Of a DNA stretch of 64,000 nt, positions 60,057 through 64,000 are shown one piece after another. This DNA comes from Jiella mangrovi (lineage in GTDB: Bacteria; Pseudomonadota; Alphaproteobacteria; Rhizobiales; Rhizobiaceae): positions 124,001 to 188,000 of the forward strand of contig NZ_JAGJCF010000006.1 of the NCBI RefSeq assembly GCF_017815135.1. The letters run 5' to 3'. The notes beneath the pieces were generated by a model. It was not told the DNA's origin. It was given only the letters and a program-made list of their open reading frames with translations, and did no database searches. A program made the position numbers and the translations under genes. The number at the start of each line of letters is the position of its first letter. Within the stretch, counting starts at the first letter, position 1.

Positions 60057-60854
60057 CTACCAGAGCGAATAGCGCAGGCCGGCCTGGATGGTGTGGCGCT
60101 TGAAGCCATCGTCACGACCGCTCGCCGCGATCGTGTCATCGGTATCGGAGTCGCTGCCCGTGAGCGATCCGATGTTGCCGCTATCGACATCGGTGAAGCG
60201 ATAGCCGAGATCGATCTTCAGGTTCTGGGAGACGTCGTAGGAAACGCCGGCCATGAGGGAGTAGGCAAAGCGCCAGTCCGAGCCGCCTTTCATGGACATG
60301 CTGTCGAAGGTCGATCCGCAGTCGTCTCCGCCGTAGCGACATTCCAGATCGTAGCTGACCTGCACGCCGCCGGCGCCGGCGCCGACATAGGGCGTGAAAC
60401 CGGCATAGGTGCCGAGATCCACATAGGCGTTCGCCATCAGCTCGTAGGCTTTCGCCTCCGTATCGACGGACAGGTCGCCCGAGGAAAAGTCGGCGTTGTC
60501 GACGTCCGATTTCCAGTATCCGAAGGTCGCGTCGGCTCGGAGGAATTCGTTGAACTTGTAGCCGAAGCCGACGCTGAACTCGGCATTGCCCTGCAGTTGC
60601 AGTTCATCGTCCGGGGCGCTTGCCGTGCCGAGCGGGGTCGAGACGTCGAAGCTCGAGCGAAGGTCGCTCTTGAACTGGTAGCCGGCATCGCCGCGCAGAT
60701 ACCATCCGGTGCCGATCTCGACCGGCTGCAGCTCGGGCACGTCCTGATAGAGCGGCGCGTCATAGATCGGCGACAGATCCGCAGCATTGGCTGCATTCGT
60801 GCCGCAAATGACCGCGAGTGACGCGACAGCGCCGAACCAATATACCACCTTCAT
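60057..60854 (-). CDS. Omp25/31-like outer-membrane beta-barrel protein
   Basis: A 265-residue protein. The signal peptide spans about residues 1-24 (...CGTNAANAADL). An N-terminal periplasmic stub leads to TGWYLRGDAGYQFKSDL, alternating beta-strand stretches (FSVGFGYKFNEFLRADATFG, GFTPYVGAGAGGVQVSYDLE, FAYSLMAGVSYDVSQNLKID) and the terminal HTIQAGLRYSLW ending in an aromatic, as needed for BAM insertion. It fits the rhizobial/Brucella 8-stranded Omp25/31 type family. A Cys pair in ECRYGGDDCG may form a disulfide in an extracellular loop. Confidence 0.92.
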   Translation of the reverse strand: MKVVYWFGAVASLAVICGTNAANAADLSPIYDAPLYQDVPELQPVEIGTGWYLRGDAGYQFKSDLRSSFDVSTPLGTASAPDDELQLQGNAEFSVGFGYKFNEFLRADATFGYWKSDVDNADFSSGDLSVDTEAKAYELMANAYVDLGTYAGFTPYVGAGAGGVQVSYDLECRYGGDDCGSTFDSMSMKGGSDWRFAYSLMAGVSYDVSQNLKIDLGYRFTDVDSGNIGSLTGSDSDTDDTIAASGRDDGFKRHTIQAGLRYSLW

Positions 60855-60933
60855 CGACTTCAGGTCCCCTGCCCCTATCGGCTTCACGCGGCGCAGACTG
60901 CCGACGCCACCTTGAGCGGGACTTTCGCAGGGA

Positions 60934-60956
60934 AGGGTTAATGCGTGATTAACCCT
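60934..60956. terminator. Perfect 9-bp hairpin between acyl-CoA synthetase and omp genes
   Basis: AGGGTTAAT, five-base loop GCGTG, ATTAACCCT, lying 5 bp past the acyl-CoA synthetase stop on its strand. It could be that gene's terminator, although a weak TTCCCT follows instead of a T-run, or an operator for the omp gene 80 bp further on. TTAACC appears again at 60962-60967. Confidence 0.5.
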
Positions 60957-60961
60957 GTTTG

Positions 60962-62629
60962 TTAACCAAGGCTCTGCGCCGACCCTTGCATCGCGCCGCA
61001 AGCCCCGTCCGTCTCGGCAGCGGCACGCTCGCGAAACGCCCGGCGGATGATCTTGCCGCTGGTGGTCAGCGGCATGTCGTCAACGAAGGCGATCTCGCGC
61101 GGATATTCATGGGCCGACAGCCGGTTTCGCACGAAATGCTGGATTTCGGCGGCGAGCGCCTTCGTTTCCTCGACGCCGTCCTTAACGACGACATAGGCCT
61201 TGACGATCTCGGTGCGCAGGGGGTCGGGCTTGCCGATGACGGCGGCGAGCTTCACCGCCGGATGGGCGATCAGGCAGTTTTCCACCTCGCCCGGGCCGAT
61301 GCGATAGCCCGCCGAGGTGATGATGTCGTCGTCGCGGCCGAGAAAGGCGACATAGCCGTCTGCGTCCATGACGGCCTGGTCTCCGGTCAACAGCCAGTCG
61401 CCGGAGAATTTCGCGGCGGTCGCAGCCGGATCCTGCCAGTATTGCAGGAACATCACCGGGTCGGGAGCCCTGATGGCGATCGTGCCCGGCGTGCCGCGGG
61501 CCACTTCCCGTCCGTCCTCGCCGCGAAGCGCCACCTCATGGCCGGGCACGGCCTTGCCGATCGCGCCGCCCCGCGAGACGCCAAGGGCGGCCGAGGAGCC
61601 CAGCACCATGTTGCATTCGGTCTGGCCGTAGAACTCGTTGACGGTCAGGCCGAGCGTGTCCCGAGCCCAGTCGTAGGTCGCCGCCGGCAGGCTCTCGCCG
61701 GCCGAAGCGATGGTCCGCAGGTTCAGATCGCCGATCGCTTCTTCGTCGCTCGCAGCGGCTAGTATTCGAAGTGCCGTGGCCGGCAGGAAGGCGTTGCGAA
61801 CGTTCTGGCGTGCCATCAGCTGATAGGCTTCGTCCGGCTTGAAGCGCTCCGACGAAAAGACCACGGGCACGCCCAGTTGCAACGAGGGCAAAAGAACGTT
61901 GAGAAGACCGCCCGCCCAGGCCCAGTCGGAGGGCGTCCAGATCCGGTCCCCCGGCTGCGGGTAATCCTCGTGGGAGAAGCGGATGCCCGGCAGATGGCCG
62001 AGAACCACTCGGTGGCCATGCAGCGCGCCCTTGGGCGCGCCGGTCGTCCCGGAGGTGAAGATGATCAGCGCGGGATCGTCAGGGCCGGTGTCGGCATCCC
62101 CGATCGTCGCGGGCGCGTCGGCGACCAGCCGGGAGAAATCGTCCGGTCCCCCGCCGTCGCCCGGTCCCCCGCCGACGATGATCACGCTTTCGAGCGAGGC
62201 CAGCGATTCACCGACGGCATTGAACGTCGCCAGTCCCTCCTGGTGCAGCACCGCCAGCCTTGCTCCCGAGGCCTCGAGCCTGAAACCGAGCGCGTCCGGT
62301 CCAAAGCGCATGGCCAGCGGCACGGCGATGGCCCCGAGCCGGTAGACCGCAAGATGGGCGATCACCGTTTCGAAGCTCTGGGGCAGGACGATCGCCACCC
62401 GGTCGCCGCGGCCGATCCCGCGGGCGGCCATGGCGCCTGCAAGCTTTCTGGAGGCGAAGGCGAGTTCGCCATAGCTCATGGTCAGAGCGGCCGCGGCGCC
62501 GCGGTCCTCGATCAGGCAAATCCGCTCCGGTGCCCGGCAGGCCCAGGCGTCGGCACAGGCCGAGGCGATGTTGTAGCGGGCGGGCAGGTTCCAGGCGAAG
62601 CCGGCGGTGAGAGACTGATAGGTTTGCAT
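60962..62629 (-). CDS. AMP-dependent acyl-CoA synthetase
   Basis: A 555-residue adenylate-forming enzyme. The P-loop-like motif is ALIIFTSGTTGAPKGALHGH (the TSGTTG-x-PKG signature); others are NEFYGQTECNMVLGSS (A5), WLLTGDQAVMDADGYVAFLG (A7), GRDDDIITSAGYRIGPGEVE (A8) and the acylated lysine in PLTTSGKIIRR (A10). It activates a carboxylic acid to its acyl-CoA via an acyl-adenylate; the acid is unknown, probably short or medium chain. The ATG at 62629 is preferred; an in-frame TTG 12 bases upstream exists. No strong ribosome-binding site. Confidence 0.93.
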   Translation of the reverse strand: MQTYQSLTAGFAWNLPARYNIASACADAWACRAPERICLIEDRGAAAALTMSYGELAFASRKLAGAMAARGIGRGDRVAIVLPQSFETVIAHLAVYRLGAIAVPLAMRFGPDALGFRLEASGARLAVLHQEGLATFNAVGESLASLESVIIVGGGPGDGGGPDDFSRLVADAPATIGDADTGPDDPALIIFTSGTTGAPKGALHGHRVVLGHLPGIRFSHEDYPQPGDRIWTPSDWAWAGGLLNVLLPSLQLGVPVVFSSERFKPDEAYQLMARQNVRNAFLPATALRILAAASDEEAIGDLNLRTIASAGESLPAATYDWARDTLGLTVNEFYGQTECNMVLGSSAALGVSRGGAIGKAVPGHEVALRGEDGREVARGTPGTIAIRAPDPVMFLQYWQDPAATAAKFSGDWLLTGDQAVMDADGYVAFLGRDDDIITSAGYRIGPGEVENCLIAHPAVKLAAVIGKPDPLRTEIVKAYVVVKDGVEETKALAAEIQHFVRNRLSAHEYPREIAFVDDMPLTTSGKIIRRAFRERAAAETDGACGAMQGSAQSLG

Positions 62630-62749
62630 TGCACTGCACAAAAAGCACTCGCCGGCCTATCCGGCAAGTACGTCGACCTTTCGGCGGCCGAAAAGTGAAC
62701 GGCGCTGCAAGTGTTCTGGACGAATTTGCCGGGGAACGGCGACAAAGTC

Positions 62750-63379
62750 TCAGATGACGACGAAGTCCGGTGCGACGCTCTTTGCAAGCACCGTGCGCAT
62801 GTTCGGAAAGTCGTTGCCTTCGAGCTTTGTCTCCAGCGCTTCTCCCGACAGGCCGTAGCCCAGCCAGCGTGCGGTCAGCCGCTCGCGCAGGACCGCCTCC
62901 GGCACTTCGACGAAGGCCGTCGCGTCGAAGAACTGCCGCAATGGCGCCCAGACCGGGTCGTCCAGCAGCAGATAATTGCCCTCGACGATGATGGTGCGAA
63001 CATCGGGCCCGATGATCCGGGCGCCGGCGCGGGCGATTTCGATTGACCGGTCGAAGACCGGGACGGCGACTTCGCTCTCGGGGCGTTCGACGAGCCGTTG
63101 CAGCGCAGACAGGAGGCCGCCGGTGTCGAAGGTGTGCGGTGCGCCCTTGCGGGGCCGGTGCCCCCGCGCATTGAGGACGATGTCGTCGAAGTGGAAACCG
63201 TCCATCGCAAGCACCGCGGCGACGCCCGGCTTTGAGCGGCCGAGTTCCTCAACCAGCCAGTCCGAAAGCGTGCTCTTGCCCGATCCCGGCGATCCGGCGA
63301 CCGCGATGATCTGACGCCTTTCACAAGACGTCTCGGCGAGGCGGGCGGCGAGTTCTGTGCGTGTCAGCCGGATTGTCAT
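62750..63379 (-). CDS. P-loop sugar/nucleoside kinase-like protein (uridine kinase/FrcK type)
   Basis: A 209-residue kinase. The Walker A is IIAVAGSPGSGKSTLSDWLV (residues 23-42), then VLAMDGFHFDDIVLNARGHR (with the MDGFH acid/His segment of the phosphoribulokinase/uridine-kinase fold), RKGAPHTFDTGGLLSALQRL, FDRSIEIARAGARII and VEGNYLLLDDPVWAPLRQFF. This set is typical of the family that includes the fructose-transport kinase FrcK. The substrate is probably a sugar or nucleoside, not certain. The ATG at 63379 has no neighbour in the same operon on its 5' side within 190 bp. Confidence 0.88.
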   Translation of the reverse strand: MTIRLTRTELAARLAETSCERRQIIAVAGSPGSGKSTLSDWLVEELGRSKPGVAAVLAMDGFHFDDIVLNARGHRPRKGAPHTFDTGGLLSALQRLVERPESEVAVPVFDRSIEIARAGARIIGPDVRTIIVEGNYLLLDDPVWAPLRQFFDATAFVEVPEAVLRERLTARWLGYGLSGEALETKLEGNDFPNMRTVLAKSVAPDFVVI

Positions 63380-63573
63380 GGGGGCGGTTCCGCTCCGACG
63401 GGTGTGATCGAGCGCTCGCTGGCGGCATCGACGGATCAGGCCCATCATGGACGAAACCGGCAAGCCGGTCACGTCCGCGCAGCGCCGCACGGGACGGCGG
63501 ATGGATGAAACTTGTGGAGATTTGCGCTCGCCCAAATGCCCGGACCGGCATCGCCGGACGGCCGATCTGCCGA

Positions 63574-64000
63574 TCAGATCGAGACCGGGTCGGTGCGGCC
63601 GGTCTCTTCGAGTTCCCAAGCCGCCGACCAGGTCTGATTGCGTCTGTCGATCGTGAGGTAATTGCGCTCGCCGGCATAGGTCGTCTTGTAGTTCGGCAGC
63701 GGCAGGATCCGTATCTTGCGACCCTTCAGCGGGCTTTCGCCGAACCTTGCCAAGAGACCGAGCACCCAGGGGTAGGCGGGGGAGGGGGCTGGATGGGAAA
63801 TTCCCGACGCGACGAGCTGATGCAGGACGCCGCCGCCCTGAAGACGCATCTCGCCGCGCGTCGCGAGGTGGATCTCCCCGGAAACGACCGTCAGCTGGCC
63901 GTTGCCGCTCTCTTCCCAGCTTGCCAGAAGCGCCAGAAACCGGCGCCATTCGTCACGGTGAGTCCGGCTTTGCCACTGGTCGCGGAGGTCGTCCTCGTAT
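63574..64000 (-). CDS. PhoD-like metallophosphatase, C-terminal part (runs off the window)
   Basis: The frame stays open to the right edge of the window and reads, in the first part, DDLRDQWQSRTHRDEWRRFL and GQLTVVSGEIHLATRGEM, then HQLVASGISHPAPSPAYPWV and NYLTIDRRNQTWSAAWELEE to a stop. SGEIHLA-x-R (a late metal-binding His) and LVASGISHP are typical of alkaline phosphatase D-family proteins. The N-terminal and other metal sites lie outside the window. Secretion cannot be judged from this part. Confidence 0.8.
   Translation of the reverse strand, partial: YEDDLRDQWQSRTHRDEWRRFLALLASWEESGNGQLTVVSGEIHLATRGEMRLQGGGVLHQLVASGISHPAPSPAYPWVLGLLARFGESPLKGRKIRILPLPNYKTTYAGERNYLTIDRRNQTWSAAWELEETGRTDPVSI

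Overview
The window is a high-GC chromosomal segment whose gene set points to an alphaproteobacterium of the order Hyphomicrobiales (Rhizobiales). The evidence is the gap/tkt/DUF4164/zapA neighbourhood, an Omp25/31-type outer-membrane protein, an aglEFGAK-like alpha-glucoside operon, a TIGR02281-type membrane aspartic protease next to a DUF1289 gene, and several families of rhizobial-style intergenic palindromes. The genus cannot be fixed from sequence alone. No rRNA, tRNA or CRISPR array was seen.

Layout. 1-2.6 kb: the end of an amino-acid ABC ATPase gene, an aminotransferase, and a LysR regulator. 2.8-7.05 kb: one 1414-residue protein made almost entirely of 174 consecutive octapeptides, arranged in a 17-octad (136-residue, 408-bp) super-repeat. 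This is the most unusual object here. 7.4-18.9 kb: a catabolic island with a GntR regulator, a FAD/4Fe-4S 2-hydroxyacid dehydrogenase, and a divergent operon encoding a serine-glyoxylate aminotransferase, a TRAP transporter (DctP-Q-M), an enoyl-CoA hydratase, a class III CoA-transferase and a divergent SHMT-like PLP enzyme. Together these suggest uptake and oxidation of a 2-hydroxyacid with C2 units passing through glyoxylate, glycine and serine; the substrate is unknown. 19-20.1 kb: a serine recombinase overlapping an HNH-type protein, which looks acquired. 20.2-27.4 kb: a GDSL autotransporter, gap, tkt, DUF4164, zapA and a lipoprotein hydrolase.

27.9-34.6 kb: two MDR oxidoreductases, a small AT-richer membrane ORF, then a lipid-type cluster (acyl-CoA dehydrogenase, TetR, MaoC hydratase, APH-type kinase) that resembles a split form of the ACAD10/11 system. 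34.7-42.1 kb: the urea ABC transporter urtABCDE behind a textbook sigma-54 promoter and an NtrC-like dyad. This operon is riddled with palindromic repeats and carries a tandem duplication of the 5' end of urtE. 42.4-49.03 kb: a sugar (trehalose/maltose/alpha-glucoside) ABC operon with a GH13 alpha-glucosidase and an embedded acetyltransferase, closed by a terminator.

49.2-64 kb: housekeeping and signalling genes. These include a TVP38 protein with a MerA-like flavoenzyme, two orphan histidine kinases, a TauE/SafE exporter, the aspartic protease and DUF1289 pair, a GST, a UDG-family protein, a stand-alone Lrp-type ligand-binding domain overlapping a diguanylate cyclase gene in antisense, an outer-membrane protein, an acyl-CoA synthetase, a P-loop kinase and the C-terminus of a PhoD-like phosphatase.

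A recurring design is visible: all three transporter operons (TRAP, urea, sugar) carry strong GC hairpins directly after the solute-binding-protein gene and before the permease gene, as expected for over-expression of the binding protein.
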